DNA from: Anaerolineae bacterium
Lineage (GTDB): Bacteria > Chloroflexota > Anaerolineae > Aggregatilineales > Phototrophicaceae
DNA length: 64,000 bases
Assembly (NCBI GenBank): GCA_022843745.1
Contig: JALHNB010000030.1
Location: 1 to 64,000 of the forward strand
Direction: 5' to 3'
Positions 25,209 to 33,374 of this stretch are shown here, in pieces. Within the stretch, counting starts at the first letter, position 1. Each line of letters opens with the position of its first letter. Both the position numbers and the translations under genes were made by a program. The notes beneath the pieces are model-generated. The model did not search any database. It was not told the DNA's origin and saw nothing but the letters and a program-made list of their open reading frames with translations.

Positions 25209-26507
25209 GTGCGCGCAGATCAGTTCCAGAAGATGCTTGATCTAACGGCAGATGCCTTAATTGAATCTCTCCCCAAGCATATGCCTGCTGGACTCTATCG
25301 TGAGTTTTACAGTTGGGGGTTTTCTCATGAGAATCCGGTGCGGGATGCCTGGCTTCAGACGACTGGCTTGACCCAGTTGGTGAAGCTGACCGTTAATCTT
25401 TATGAAGGGTTAGCGCCAGAAAGCGAAATGCAGCGCTTGGTGGAGTATTGCATCCCTGTCAATATCTATCAAATTTATGAGATTGTGTCTGATAATCTCG
25501 CGTTGGGGCTGGCACAGCGCGCTCCAGGGGATAAAACCTTTGCGGAACGGCGAGGCTTGCTACTGGAATTTAACCGCGCAATGGAGGTCTGTCTGCAAGA
25601 CTTGACCTCTCAGACTGAAAAGGTGTTTAACCCGTTAAGATCGCTCATTGAAGATATTTCTTCGGCGACACAAAGCCTGAGTCCCCATAAGCATATGGTT
25701 CTGATGCGAACCTACCTGAGCATTCGCCGTCCGCCTTCGACAAAAGAGTTGGAATATGCAATTTTGCCGCTTCTGATGGCGAATATCGAAGCCTGCGTGG
25801 ATGTAGCAAGGGCAACGCAAAATTATCGGCTTGGGCGAATGATTCAACATGGATTGACCCAGCGATATCGTGGTGTAACGGGGCTGTTGGAAAATCGGCA
25901 TCTGGAAGTTTCTGAGCGCCTGGATCTGAGCACGAATGCGATCCTGGTTGCGCCGATTGTCGCCAATTTTATCAGCGGGTTATGCGAAGAAGTAAACCCG
26001 GTTGATAATTTTCAGTCGGTTATTCAGAACAATACGCTCCCCGAAGCCTTATATCTGGTAGCGCTGTTGATTCGGCTGCTCAATGACCTCGGCACTGGGT
26101 TGATTATGCAATCGCCAGAGGAAAGAGCAGGCTTTTTTGATGAACTGCGCCGAAATGTGCGACCCGATGAAACAATCATGTCGGTTGTACGCGAGGCGGT
26201 CCAGCAGCACGGTTCACTGCTTACCCGTATTGATAAAGATGTGCGTCACGGCGAGTTTAACCTGGCATTTTTCGATCTTTATTCCATGCCATCTGTAACG
26301 GACGCACTGGACACATTTGAAGAACGTATCCGCTATTATTCGCAACTTTATCGTGAAAGCCGTGTGCGGCTGATGACCTTGCTTGAATCGATGAGCCTGA
26401 CTTTAAAGGACGAACGTGCTGGTGCTATAATTCACCGTTGTTTAGTCTTTCACGAGCGATTGTACGCTCACTCATTTGAGGAAGCTGAGGGTGAATACGC
26501 GGTATGA
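25209..26507 (+). CDS. Unrecognised all-helical protein, possible isoprenoid-synthase fold
   Basis: 432 residues from a GTG that follows a perfect AGGAGG site by 6 bases. No signal peptide or membrane helix. The composition predicts almost only alpha-helix. Two segments recall class I isoprenoid synthases: [15 protein letters not shown] followed by an ERRG about 15 residues later, where polyprenyl synthases have their first Asp-rich motif and RRG; and [14 protein letters not shown] near residue 280, which fits the first part of the terpene-synthase motif (N/D)D(L/I/V)x(S/T) but lacks the final Glu. A true DDxxD is absent. So it may be a divergent terpene synthase or a non-catalytic relative; I do not recognise the family with certainty. 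It sits between a P450 gene and a TIM-barrel isomerase gene whose start overlaps its stop by ATGA. Confidence 0.45.
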   Translation: MRADQFQKMLDLTADALIESLPKHMPAGLYREFYSWGFSHENPVRDAWLQTTGLTQLVKLTVNLYEGLAPESEMQRLVEYCIPVNIYQIYEIVSDNLALGLAQRAPGDKTFAERRGLLLEFNRAMEVCLQDLTSQTEKVFNPLRSLIEDISSATQSLSPHKHMVLMRTYLSIRRPPSTKELEYAILPLLMANIEACVDVARATQNYRLGRMIQHGLTQRYRGVTGLLENRHLEVSERLDLSTNAILVAPIVANFISGLCEEVNPVDNFQSVIQNNTLPEALYLVALLIRLLNDLGTGLIMQSPEERAGFFDELRRNVRPDETIMSVVREAVQQHGSLLTRIDKDVRHGEFNLAFFDLYSMPSVTDALDTFEERIRYYSQLYRESRVRLMTLLESMSLTLKDERAGAIIHRCLVFHERLYAHSFEEAEGEYAV

Positions 26508-27271
26508 ATCATATTCGACAGTCGGTGTCGTGGTGGTGTTTTGTTCCCAATAAGATGATACCGGAAGAGCTGGTACGTGCTTCGGCTGAGATTGGTTATG
26601 AAGCGATTGAGCTGGTGAGGCAGGAGTATTGGCCTTTGATTAAAGATCATGGTCTGAAGATTGCCTCTTCTAATGGACATCAGAGTATTGAAGATGGATT
26701 GAACAGGCGCGAAAATCGTGAGCGCATTACAGGCGAGATTCGCGCCAATCTTGAGTTGGCTGTGAAATGGGAAATCCCCAATCTGATTTGTTTCAGCGGT
26801 AGTCGCAAAGGGCTTGATGACCAGATCGGCGCAGAAATTACTGCCGAAAATTTGCGCTCGGTTGCCCGTATGGCGGAAGACGCAGGCGTGAATCTCGTCG
26901 TGGAGCTGCTGAACAGCAAGGTCGATCACCCCGATTACCAATGTGATAAAACCGACTGGGGTGTCAAGGTTATTGAAATGGTCGATTCGCCGCGCGTTAA
27001 ACTGCTCTACGATATTTATCATATGCAGATTATGGAAGGCGATGTTATCCGCACTATTCAAGGAAATTATGCCCATTTCGCGCATTACCATACGGCTGGC
27101 AACCCCGGACGGAATGACCTGGATGATACGCAAGAACTCAACTATGCGCCGATTATGCGGGCAATTCTCGCTACAGGTTATGACGGTTATGTGGGTCAGG
27201 AGTTCATCCCCAAGAGCGATCCCATTGCAGCGCTGAAGGCCGCTTTTGATATATGCAATGTCTCAGCTTAA
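26504..27271 (+). CDS. Hydroxypyruvate isomerase-like TIM-barrel protein
   Basis: 255 residues, typical length. Xylose-isomerase-like barrel: [19 protein letters not shown] at strand 1-2, [29 protein letters not shown] with a metal Glu, [16 protein letters not shown] with the metal Asp and His, [18 protein letters not shown] with the catalytic His region, and GYVGQEFIP with the last metal Glu. These are the same four positions used in Hyi and OtnI. It probably interconverts hydroxypyruvate/tartronate semialdehyde or a related 2-keto acid, but TIM barrels of this group vary in substrate. Its ATG overlaps the stop of the helical-protein gene, so the two are translationally coupled. Confidence 0.82.
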   Translation: MNHIRQSVSWWCFVPNKMIPEELVRASAEIGYEAIELVRQEYWPLIKDHGLKIASSNGHQSIEDGLNRRENRERITGEIRANLELAVKWEIPNLICFSGSRKGLDDQIGAEITAENLRSVARMAEDAGVNLVVELLNSKVDHPDYQCDKTDWGVKVIEMVDSPRVKLLYDIYHMQIMEGDVIRTIQGNYAHFAHYHTAGNPGRNDLDDTQELNYAPIMRAILATGYDGYVGQEFIPKSDPIAALKAAFDICNVSA

Positions 27272-27300
27272 TGACGAGTCTGTTATTATATGCAACATCT

Positions 27301-27385
27301 TGGCCTGAATATGAGTCCACCTAGACTCCTGACCAGGCCACCTGTCAAACTCAAAACCCGTCCGATGCCGGGTGTATTGGGCATC
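27301..27385. promoter_or_regulatory. Structured leader with nested hairpins before the receiver-domain gene
   Basis: A nested inverted repeat pairs TGGCCTG (27301-27307) with CAGGCCA (27334-27340), and inside it GAGTC (27313-27317) with GACTC (27324-27328). A second hairpin pairs GATGCC (27364-27369) with GGCATC (27380-27385). No T-run follows, so this is not a standard terminator. It may be a small RNA, a leader structure or a repeat element. Confidence 0.45.
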
Positions 27386-27438
27386 AGATTGCTCTAACAT
27401 AAGCTTATCTTTGTTGGATGGGTTTTGAGCAGGCCAGG

Positions 27439-27798
27439 ATGATGACCACAATTCATATCATAGAAAACGATCCTCAGCTTTGTAATGAGTATCGTGATGT
27501 TTTGAAAAGCGCCGGTTATGAAGTCGAGATCAACCGCTTTGGTAGTATGGCGATGATCGTTCTGCCTCGGTTACTGCCGGACATCGTGATTCTGGATATG
27601 CAGCTTCCAGGCGTGCCCAGCAGTCTGATTCTCGCATACATCCAATCCTATCCGAATCTGCAAAACAGCCGTATCGTGCTGATCGGCGGTGACGAAAAAA
27701 TGACGCAATATCGCAAGCCAGATGTTCATCTGCGGAAGCCCGTTACACCGTTACAGCTTTGCCAGGCCGTATCTGAATTGCAGATGCGTATCAACTAA
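27439..27798 (+). CDS. Single-domain response regulator
   Basis: A lone receiver domain of 119 residues with no output domain. The acidic pocket is in IIENDPQLC (residues 6-14), the phospho-acceptor Asp in IVILDMQLPG, and the conserved Lys in HLRKPVTPLQL. The switch Thr/Ser position reads IVLIGGDEK, i.e. Gly, which is unusual. The start is uncertain between ATGs at 27439 and 27442, with AGG close before. No histidine kinase is nearby, so the partner is elsewhere. Such proteins act by protein contact, for example in chemotaxis-like or phosphorelay systems. Confidence 0.82.
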   Translation: MMTTIHIIENDPQLCNEYRDVLKSAGYEVEINRFGSMAMIVLPRLLPDIVILDMQLPGVPSSLILAYIQSYPNLQNSRIVLIGGDEKMTQYRKPDVHLRKPVTPLQLCQAVSELQMRIN

Positions 27799-27806
27799 AG
27801 CTGAAA

Positions 27807-28889
27807 TTAAAGATCGGATATGCGGATCGGCTGACCGCCCGCTTCGCTCGAACGATAAGCGGCGTCCAGTAATTCGACGGTGCGAACGCCTGCTTCTACC
27901 GGAGATCCATTTTCCTCTTTACCTAAAATCAAGTTCACCAGATTGGCGGATGGCGCATGAGTGGGGTAGCGATCCGCCGGATCGAGAGGGCCGTAGTTTC
28001 TCTCTGTCCCATCGGATTTGCGTACCAATAGCGTCCCCTCGTGCTGATTGAGTACCAAGCGACCCTGCTCGAAGTAAACTTGTAACTCAAGCTCTGAGCT
28101 ATCCCCTTTGACGACATTGCCTGTGCTGCCGACCACGCCTACAGGCGAATGCGCTCCATCTGGTTTGAAACGCACGGCAATCGCATCTACCAGATCGACG
28201 TTCAGGTCAAAATTCTCCATAAAGCATGATACTTTGTCAGCCTGCAAACCTGTCACATAAAACATCGTCCCAGCGGAGTGTGTGACCTGCAAATGGCCCT
28301 GACCGCCGCCCGATAGTTTGGGATCGGAATAGGCTGTACCCGGCCCGGTGACGGCATAACCTGATGGTGGGCTGTAGGCCTGATCGTTGCCGCGCAAGAA
28401 TTCCAGCACCACCGATGCGAAAAGGCAGGAGACATATTGAATCGCGCCCAATTCGCCGGACTGCACAATCTCACGGGCGAGGCGTGTATTTTCGGTATAG
28501 TGCCAGGGGTAGCCCATGATAATTTCTACGCTCTTCGCGTTGGCAATATTCACCAGATCGTAAGCGTCGGCGGCTTTCAATACCATCGGTTTGTCGATGA
28601 CGACATGCAGGCCAGCCTCCAGACAGGCTTTAGCGGCCTCATAATGGGCGCTGTGATTGACACAAACGACTGCACCATCCAGTGTTTCCTGCGCCAGCAT
28701 CTCGTGAATATCGGTATATGTTTTCACCGGCCCATAAGCAGCATCCGCTTTTGCAAGGCGCTCAGGCTGCCTGTCGCAAAGCGCGACAAGCTCCGCATCC
28801 GGGTTGTTCTTGAGCGCGGGTATATGAGCCGTCGTTGACCACCAACCTGCGCCGACGACGGCAATACGCGCTTTTTTTGTTGACATCAT
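27807..28889 (-). CDS. Gfo/Idh/MocA-family oxidoreductase
   Basis: 360 residues from the ATG at 28889 (GAGG 7 bases upstream). N-terminal Rossmann domain: ARIAVVGAGWWSTTAHIPALK (NAD(P) loop), LVALCDRQPERL and GAVVCVNHSAHYEAAKACLEAGLHVVIDKPM, which includes the catalytic-lysine motif of the family as DKPM rather than the usual EKP. The C-terminal domain is a beta-sheet substrate domain (GGQGHLQVTHSAGTMFYVTG). These enzymes oxidise or reduce sugars, inositols or related polyols. Divergently transcribed from an SDR gene across 120 bp; the substrate is unknown. Confidence 0.9.
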   Translation of the reverse strand: MMSTKKARIAVVGAGWWSTTAHIPALKNNPDAELVALCDRQPERLAKADAAYGPVKTYTDIHEMLAQETLDGAVVCVNHSAHYEAAKACLEAGLHVVIDKPMVLKAADAYDLVNIANAKSVEIIMGYPWHYTENTRLAREIVQSGELGAIQYVSCLFASVVLEFLRGNDQAYSPPSGYAVTGPGTAYSDPKLSGGGQGHLQVTHSAGTMFYVTGLQADKVSCFMENFDLNVDLVDAIAVRFKPDGAHSPVGVVGSTGNVVKGDSSELELQVYFEQGRLVLNQHEGTLLVRKSDGTERNYGPLDPADRYPTHAPSANLVNLILGKEENGSPVEAGVRTVELLDAAYRSSEAGGQPIRISDL

Positions 28890-29009
28890 TTTTCGTCCTC
28901 TATGAAAGATTTTTATGGGCATTAAGCCTGAACCAGTAATCCGAGATATTGTGGATGATTTTGGGGTATTCTTCAATGATCTTGGTTTCGCAATAATGGA
29001 GAAGAGCTT

Positions 29010-29804
29010 GTGGCGCAAACATTGACAGGTAAGGTGGCGGTTGTAACCGGAGCAAGCCGAGGTGTGGGACAGCTTATCGCTATTCGTCTGGCTGAAGCGG
29101 GTGCGGCGGTGGCGTTGATTGCCCGCAGCGAACAGGCATTACAGACAACTGCGCAAATGATTCAGGAAAAAGGCGGCAAGGCGATTGTCATTCCGGCGGA
29201 CGTCGCAAACATTGATTCACTTGGTGAACTCAAAACTCGCGTTGAGGGTGAATTGGGACAAGCCTCGATTCTGGTGAATGGAGCTGGGGTATTCGGGCCG
29301 ATCAAGGCTATTCGGGATACTGACTCGCGCGAATGGATTGAAACGATGTATATCAACGCCATTGCGCCGTTTGTGACGTGCCAATTATTCGTCGGCGGGA
29401 TGATCGACCAGGGCTGGGGGCGGATCATTAATGTGACTTCTGCGGCTTCGCTGCACACGCCGGGGCCGTTTTACAGCGCCTATGCCACCAGTAAAGTGAC
29501 GCTGAACCAATTTACGCGCCATTTGGCAGCAGAATTGAACGGGACAGGTGTTACCGCTAACGTGATTCACCCTGGCGAAGTTAAAACAGAAATGTGGGCC
29601 TATATTCGCGATTCTGTTGAACAGATGGGGCCGGAACTTGAAGGCTATAAGCAGTGGGCGAAATGGGTCGATGAAACGGGTGGTGATGACCCCGAAAAAT
29701 CGGCGGATTTGGTGCTAAAGCTGATGAGCGATGAGTCAGCGTCGATCAATGGGCAGTTTTTGTGGATCGAAGATGGATTGCAAAAGCCGAGTCCAAGCTG
29801 GTAG
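29010..29804 (+). CDS. Short-chain dehydrogenase/reductase
   Basis: 264 residues from a GTG with GGAG 8 bases upstream. Classical SDR: cofactor loop TGASRGVGQLIA (residues 14-25), NGAGVFG, structural INVTSAASLH with the catalytic Ser, and the YSAYATSK Tyr/Lys pair. The residue after the second beta-strand (ALIARSEQAL) carries Arg, which suggests NADP(H). After TAYN-type sequence VTANVIHPGEVKTEMW the C-terminus is normal. The adjacent Gfo/Idh/MocA and enolase-superfamily genes suggest a sugar or polyol substrate, but this is not certain. Confidence 0.9.
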   Translation: MAQTLTGKVAVVTGASRGVGQLIAIRLAEAGAAVALIARSEQALQTTAQMIQEKGGKAIVIPADVANIDSLGELKTRVEGELGQASILVNGAGVFGPIKAIRDTDSREWIETMYINAIAPFVTCQLFVGGMIDQGWGRIINVTSAASLHTPGPFYSAYATSKVTLNQFTRHLAAELNGTGVTANVIHPGEVKTEMWAYIRDSVEQMGPELEGYKQWAKWVDETGGDDPEKSADLVLKLMSDESASINGQFLWIEDGLQKPSPSW

Positions 29805-29842
29805 GATTCAAGAATTATTTGCGATCCCATGTGTCAATTTTG

Positions 29843-29872
29843 CGTAGGGGCAGGTCTCAGACCTGCCCTTAC
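29843..29872. repeat. REP-like palindrome
   Basis: A near-perfect 14-bp stem, GTAGGGGCAGGTCT with its complement AGACCTGCCCTTAC, with practically no spacer. It lies between the SDR and the enolase-superfamily gene. Palindromes with this GGGCAGGTCT/AGACCTGCCC core are, as far as I recall, dispersed in cyanobacterial and Chloroflexota genomes. I saw no second copy in this window. Confidence 0.65.
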
Positions 29873-29915
29873 AGATACATATGTTGGGTAAATGCAACAC
29901 AAATTGGAGCAAAAC

Positions 29916-31052
29916 ATGAAAATTACGCAAGTTGAAGTGATCCCTTTAAGCCGAAAACTACAGTCACCTTTTGAAGGTGGTACTTATCGAATCGATAACC
30001 GCAACACGATTGTCACGCGGATACATACCGACGAAGGCTTGACAGGCGAAGTGTTTGGTGGCGACGAGGATATGACGCAGATGCAGATCGTCAACCTAAT
30101 TCGCAATCATTATGTGCCGATGCTGATCGGCGAAGACCCACGCGATGTTGAAAAACTGTGGAATAAAATGTTTTACCACACCGTTGATCTGGGCAATCGC
30201 GGCCTGCACCAACTCGATATGCGCAATCGCGGTATTGTGACGCAGGCGGTTGCGGCGGTGGATAACGCGCTGTGGGATTTGCTCGGCAAAATTTACGAAG
30301 TGCCGCTTTATAAGCTTCTAGGTGGTTTCCGTGAAAAAGTACCGATCATCGCCATCGGTGGCTACTATAAAGGTGGAAAAGGTCAGGATGGTCTCTACGA
30401 CGAAATGATGCACTATCGCGAGATTGGCTTGTCTGGGGTGAAATTCAAGGTAGGCCGCCTGAGCATCAAAGAGGACATTGCGCGTGTAAAGAAGGTGCGC
30501 GAAATTGTCGGCGATGATTTCATGGTGGCCTGTGACGCGAATCAAGCCTGGACACCGCAGGACGCGATTCAATTTTGCCGTGCGGCAGAAGGGCTTAACC
30601 TCGGCTGGATTGAAGAACCTGTGCGCTGGTATGACCAGATTGAAGGGCTGCGTATGGTACGCGACAGCACCTCGATTCCTGTGAACGCGGGCCAGGGCGA
30701 ACTGACAGCGTTTGGATGCCGTGATCTGGTCATTGGCAAAGCTGTTGATATTCTCAATGTGGATGTCACAGTTGCAGGTGGAGTCACCGAATGGCGGAGG
30801 ATCGCGGCGATGGCCGGGGCGTTCCATGTCCAGATGGCGCATCATGAAGAACCACAGATCGCCGTGCATTTGCTGGCATCTGTGCCGAACACGCTCTACG
30901 TCGAAATTTTCCCGAATTACGAACGTGACCCGATGTGGGTTGATCTGCCGCTAAACCCGCCTGTGATTCGCGATGGCTACATGGAAGTTCCACAGGGCTA
31001 TGGGACGGGCATCCAGTTGAATCAGGAAATCATTGAGAAATATCGTATCTGA
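29916..31052 (+). CDS. Mandelate racemase / muconate-lactonizing family enzyme (enolase superfamily)
   Basis: 378 residues from the ATG at 29916 (GGAG 5 bases upstream). Active-site elements are typical for the mandelate racemase subgroup: the K-x-K pair in GVKFKVGRLS, first metal Asp in VACDANQAW (D-A-N), second in GWIEEPVRW, third in AGQGELTAF, then ILNVDVTVAGGVTEW and the His in MAHHEEPQIA. This set supports proton abstraction by either the Lys or the His side, i.e. a racemase or sugar-acid dehydratase. Complete, in contrast to the less canonical paralogue at 8070. Followed by a cupin gene. Confidence 0.92.
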   Translation: MKITQVEVIPLSRKLQSPFEGGTYRIDNRNTIVTRIHTDEGLTGEVFGGDEDMTQMQIVNLIRNHYVPMLIGEDPRDVEKLWNKMFYHTVDLGNRGLHQLDMRNRGIVTQAVAAVDNALWDLLGKIYEVPLYKLLGGFREKVPIIAIGGYYKGGKGQDGLYDEMMHYREIGLSGVKFKVGRLSIKEDIARVKKVREIVGDDFMVACDANQAWTPQDAIQFCRAAEGLNLGWIEEPVRWYDQIEGLRMVRDSTSIPVNAGQGELTAFGCRDLVIGKAVDILNVDVTVAGGVTEWRRIAAMAGAFHVQMAHHEEPQIAVHLLASVPNTLYVEIFPNYERDPMWVDLPLNPPVIRDGYMEVPQGYGTGIQLNQEIIEKYRI

Positions 31053-31074
31053 TTGAGGCCTAATTAACGTAAAA

Positions 31075-31107
31075 TGTAATGGTGAGGAAGTTTTGCTCAC
31101 CATTACA
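31075..31107. repeat. Perfect 12-bp inverted repeat between enolase-family and cupin genes
   Basis: TGTAATGGTGAG (31075-31086) and CTCACCATTACA (31096-31107) enclose nine bases. No plus-strand T-run follows, so it may be an attenuator or RNA-processing hairpin. On the minus strand TTTTA follows, but no minus-strand gene ends here. Confidence 0.5.
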
Positions 31108-31131
31108 TGCTTTATGAGACAGGAGATTTTG

Positions 31132-31554
31132 ATGATGCAAGAAGCTTCGACTAAATCAACGTGTAAAGTCATCCGTTCATCGGGCACTTATGACGGCAAG
31201 CAGGGATTCAGTTATTTCGAGGGGATTTCCACCGAGACGGTTGGCTCAAGAGGGGTTTGTATGCACCTGCTGACCATCCCACCGGGAGGCCGCGCCAAAG
31301 CACATCTGCATGAAAGCCATGAAACCGCGATTTATGTCCTCAGCGGCGAAGCAGAGACATGGTTTGGAGAAAACCTGAGCGAACATCTGACGGTACGCGC
31401 GGGCGAATTTTTGTATATTCCAGCGGGGATGCCGCATTTACCTGCCAATCTTGGCAGCGAATCCTGCACAGCGGTCATCGCGCGGACTGATCCCAATGAG
31501 CAGGAAAGCGTCGTGCTGCTGCCAGAGCTAGAGAAATTCGTGAACCTGCCGTGA
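31132..31554 (+). CDS. Cupin-domain protein
   Basis: A 140-residue single cupin. Start ATG at 31132 with AGGAG 6 bases upstream. First cupin motif: GGRAKAHLHESHETAIYVLSG, with two His and a Glu as metal ligands (G-x5-H-x-H-x3-E pattern, with an extra His). Second motif: GEFLYIPAGMPHLPANLG with the last metal His. So the metal site is intact. Such small cupins act as sugar isomerases, dioxygenases or binding proteins. Being 80 bases after an enolase-superfamily gene, it may help handle the same sugar acid. Its stop is only 7 bases from the converging isopentenyl phosphate kinase stop. Confidence 0.85.
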   Translation: MMQEASTKSTCKVIRSSGTYDGKQGFSYFEGISTETVGSRGVCMHLLTIPPGGRAKAHLHESHETAIYVLSGEAETWFGENLSEHLTVRAGEFLYIPAGMPHLPANLGSESCTAVIARTDPNEQESVVLLPELEKFVNLP

Positions 31555-31561
31555 AAATCTG

Positions 31562-32350
31562 TTAACCCGCCGTGATGAGCGTGCCGGGTTGAACTTCACC
31601 GAGCAGCGTTTTGCGCAGTAAATCCGGCTGTGTGCCGTCGATAATCCGAATGGTCAGACCGGGAACTTCGCGGGTGAGTGCCAGCATGTCCTGAACTTTG
31701 GTTTCCATGCCGCCGGTGACATCCGTACCAGCTGAGCCGCCGAGCGCTTTTTCGACTTCGGGCAGATTCGCGGGTGTAATCTGGGGGATGACCTGCTTAT
31801 TCTGATCGTACACGCCTTCGACCTCGCCGAGCAGTAGAATCTGCTGGACAGGGAGGTGATGTGCCAGATAGAAGAAAATTTTTTCGGTGGACAAAATTGT
31901 GCCACCGAGTGCTTCGTCCAGGCCGACATCACCGTAAACCAGCGGCACTAAACCTCGCGCGAGGGCAGTTTCGATGGGTGAGATTGCCATGTTGACGAGC
32001 ATACCGTCACGGCTCAACGCGGATGCTGAAGGTTGGATGCGCCAGACCGGGACACCCACGCTGTTGAGCGTTTTGGCGACCAGATTGCTGAGTTCCCCGG
32101 CGACTGACGCGACTTGCGCAAAGCCGCGCCATTCCTCGGCGGTATGGACACCTTCAATCGTGCGGTAGCGTTTGGCGGCGAAATGGCCGAACGAGCCGCT
32201 GCCATGCCCCAGGAGAATCTGCAAATCGGCGTTTTGCTTGAGTGCTGCATCAATTTCGTGCGCGAGACGTTCCATCACTGATTCGCGATAGCTGGACTCG
32301 ACTTTTTTGTCCGTGATGAGCGAGCCACCGAGCTTGATAAACGTGAGCAT
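31562..32350 (-). CDS. Isopentenyl phosphate kinase
   Basis: 262 residues, amino-acid-kinase fold. Phosphorylates isopentenyl phosphate to isopentenyl diphosphate with ATP. Characteristic sequence: FIKLGGSLITDKK (Gly-rich ATP site with catalytic Lys), LLGHGSGSFGHFAAK with the signature histidine that separates this family from other kinases (His56), PLVYGDVGLDEALGGTILSTE, and GSAGTDVTGGMETKV. Found in archaea, plants and some Chloroflexota. It is in a cluster with mevalonate kinase and a mevalonate-phosphate decarboxylase, and no phosphomevalonate kinase gene is present here. That set fits the alternative mevalonate pathway. 80 bases separate it from the mevalonate kinase gene upstream. Confidence 0.92.
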   Translation of the reverse strand: MLTFIKLGGSLITDKKVESSYRESVMERLAHEIDAALKQNADLQILLGHGSGSFGHFAAKRYRTIEGVHTAEEWRGFAQVASVAGELSNLVAKTLNSVGVPVWRIQPSASALSRDGMLVNMAISPIETALARGLVPLVYGDVGLDEALGGTILSTEKIFFYLAHHLPVQQILLLGEVEGVYDQNKQVIPQITPANLPEVEKALGGSAGTDVTGGMETKVQDMLALTREVPGLTIRIIDGTQPDLLRKTLLGEVQPGTLITAG

Positions 32351-32430
32351 TTGTTATGTCCTTGTGTCTATCCGTAAATTCTGTTTGGGGCGCAATATCT
32401 TGTGCTCTTGCTGATTTTTAGGATAGGTTT

Positions 32431-33369
32431 TTATGGCGTAACTGTTGTCTCAAAAACCCGCACTGCGCCTGCGTTTAAAAGCGCCTGCCGCACATTTTCG
32501 CTCGACTCCGGCGTTACCAGCGCGATCATGTTGCCGCCGCGTCCACCGCCAGAAAGTTTCGCACCTGCTGCACCTGCATTTACTGCTGCTTCGACCAACT
32601 GATCGAGTTCATGTGACGAAACGGTAAGCTGCTGCAACAAGGCGTGATTTTTCAGCATCAGCGGGCCGAGTTCACTGATTTCGCCGCTTTCAATTGCGAT
32701 TTTTGCCCGCTTCACTAATGCGCCAATTTCGTCGAGTATTGGCTGGATGCGCTCTGGGTCGGCTTCAAAAAGTTTGCGAACGTCGCCAACCGCGATTTTC
32801 GTCAATGCACCTTGCCCCGTGTCGCCGATAAGCAGGGTAAACGCCGCGCCAATCGGCATTTTTTCGATGGGAGCGCCACGGACAAAATACACAGGCTGCT
32901 CGTAAACAATGACCGTGTTGTCGATGCCGCTGGGTGTGCCGTGATAGGTTTTTTCCATCTCGTAGACCAGCGCATTCAGAGTCTCATTTTCAATCGTCTG
33001 ATGAACGGCTGCGCTCAAGGCGCGTCCGAGTGCTGCTGAGACCGCCGCGCCGCTGCCCAGGCCGCTTGCCATCGGGATAGCGGAATGCAGGGTGATGGTC
33101 ACATCGGGCGTGGTGGCCTTCAGGGTTTTTAACACAAGACGCGCGGTAGCTGCCAGAGAATGATCGACGATTTCGCTTTCGATGCTAATCGGCAAGACCT
33201 CGTTCAAATCGGCGGCGGCGATACGCAATCCTTGCCCGGAAGGGTTATTCGCTGCGACATTGGCTGTCGCGCGTAAGCTGCTGACTGGAACGGCAATAGC
33301 AGGCTGACCGTAGACGACGGCGTGTTCACCAAACAGGATAATTTTAGCGGGTGCGCTGGCTTCGATCAT
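32431..33369 (-). CDS. mvk: Mevalonate kinase
   Basis: 312 residues from the ATG at 33369, which lies 5 bases after the stop of the upstream prenyltransferase gene; longer starts would overlap that gene. GHMP kinase: SAPAKIILFGEHAVVYGQPA (motif 1), IPMASGLGSGAAVSAALG (ATP loop) and GAKLSGGGRGGNMIAL (motif 3). GEHAVVYG distinguishes mevalonate kinase from galactokinase-like relatives. It makes mevalonate 5-phosphate, the substrate of the decarboxylase encoded divergently. No good Shine-Dalgarno is seen, so translation is probably coupled. Confidence 0.92.
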   Translation of the reverse strand: MIEASAPAKIILFGEHAVVYGQPAIAVPVSSLRATANVAANNPSGQGLRIAAADLNEVLPISIESEIVDHSLAATARLVLKTLKATTPDVTITLHSAIPMASGLGSGAAVSAALGRALSAAVHQTIENETLNALVYEMEKTYHGTPSGIDNTVIVYEQPVYFVRGAPIEKMPIGAAFTLLIGDTGQGALTKIAVGDVRKLFEADPERIQPILDEIGALVKRAKIAIESGEISELGPLMLKNHALLQQLTVSSHELDQLVEAAVNAGAAGAKLSGGGRGGNMIALVTPESSENVRQALLNAGAVRVFETTVTP

Positions 33370-33374
33370 AATTT

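Noticed and set aside
26468-27133. 221-residue frame on the minus strand opposite the hydroxypyruvate isomerase-like gene
   Set aside because: The plus-strand gene has clear metal-binding motifs and a coupled start. The opposite frame has no recognisable features.
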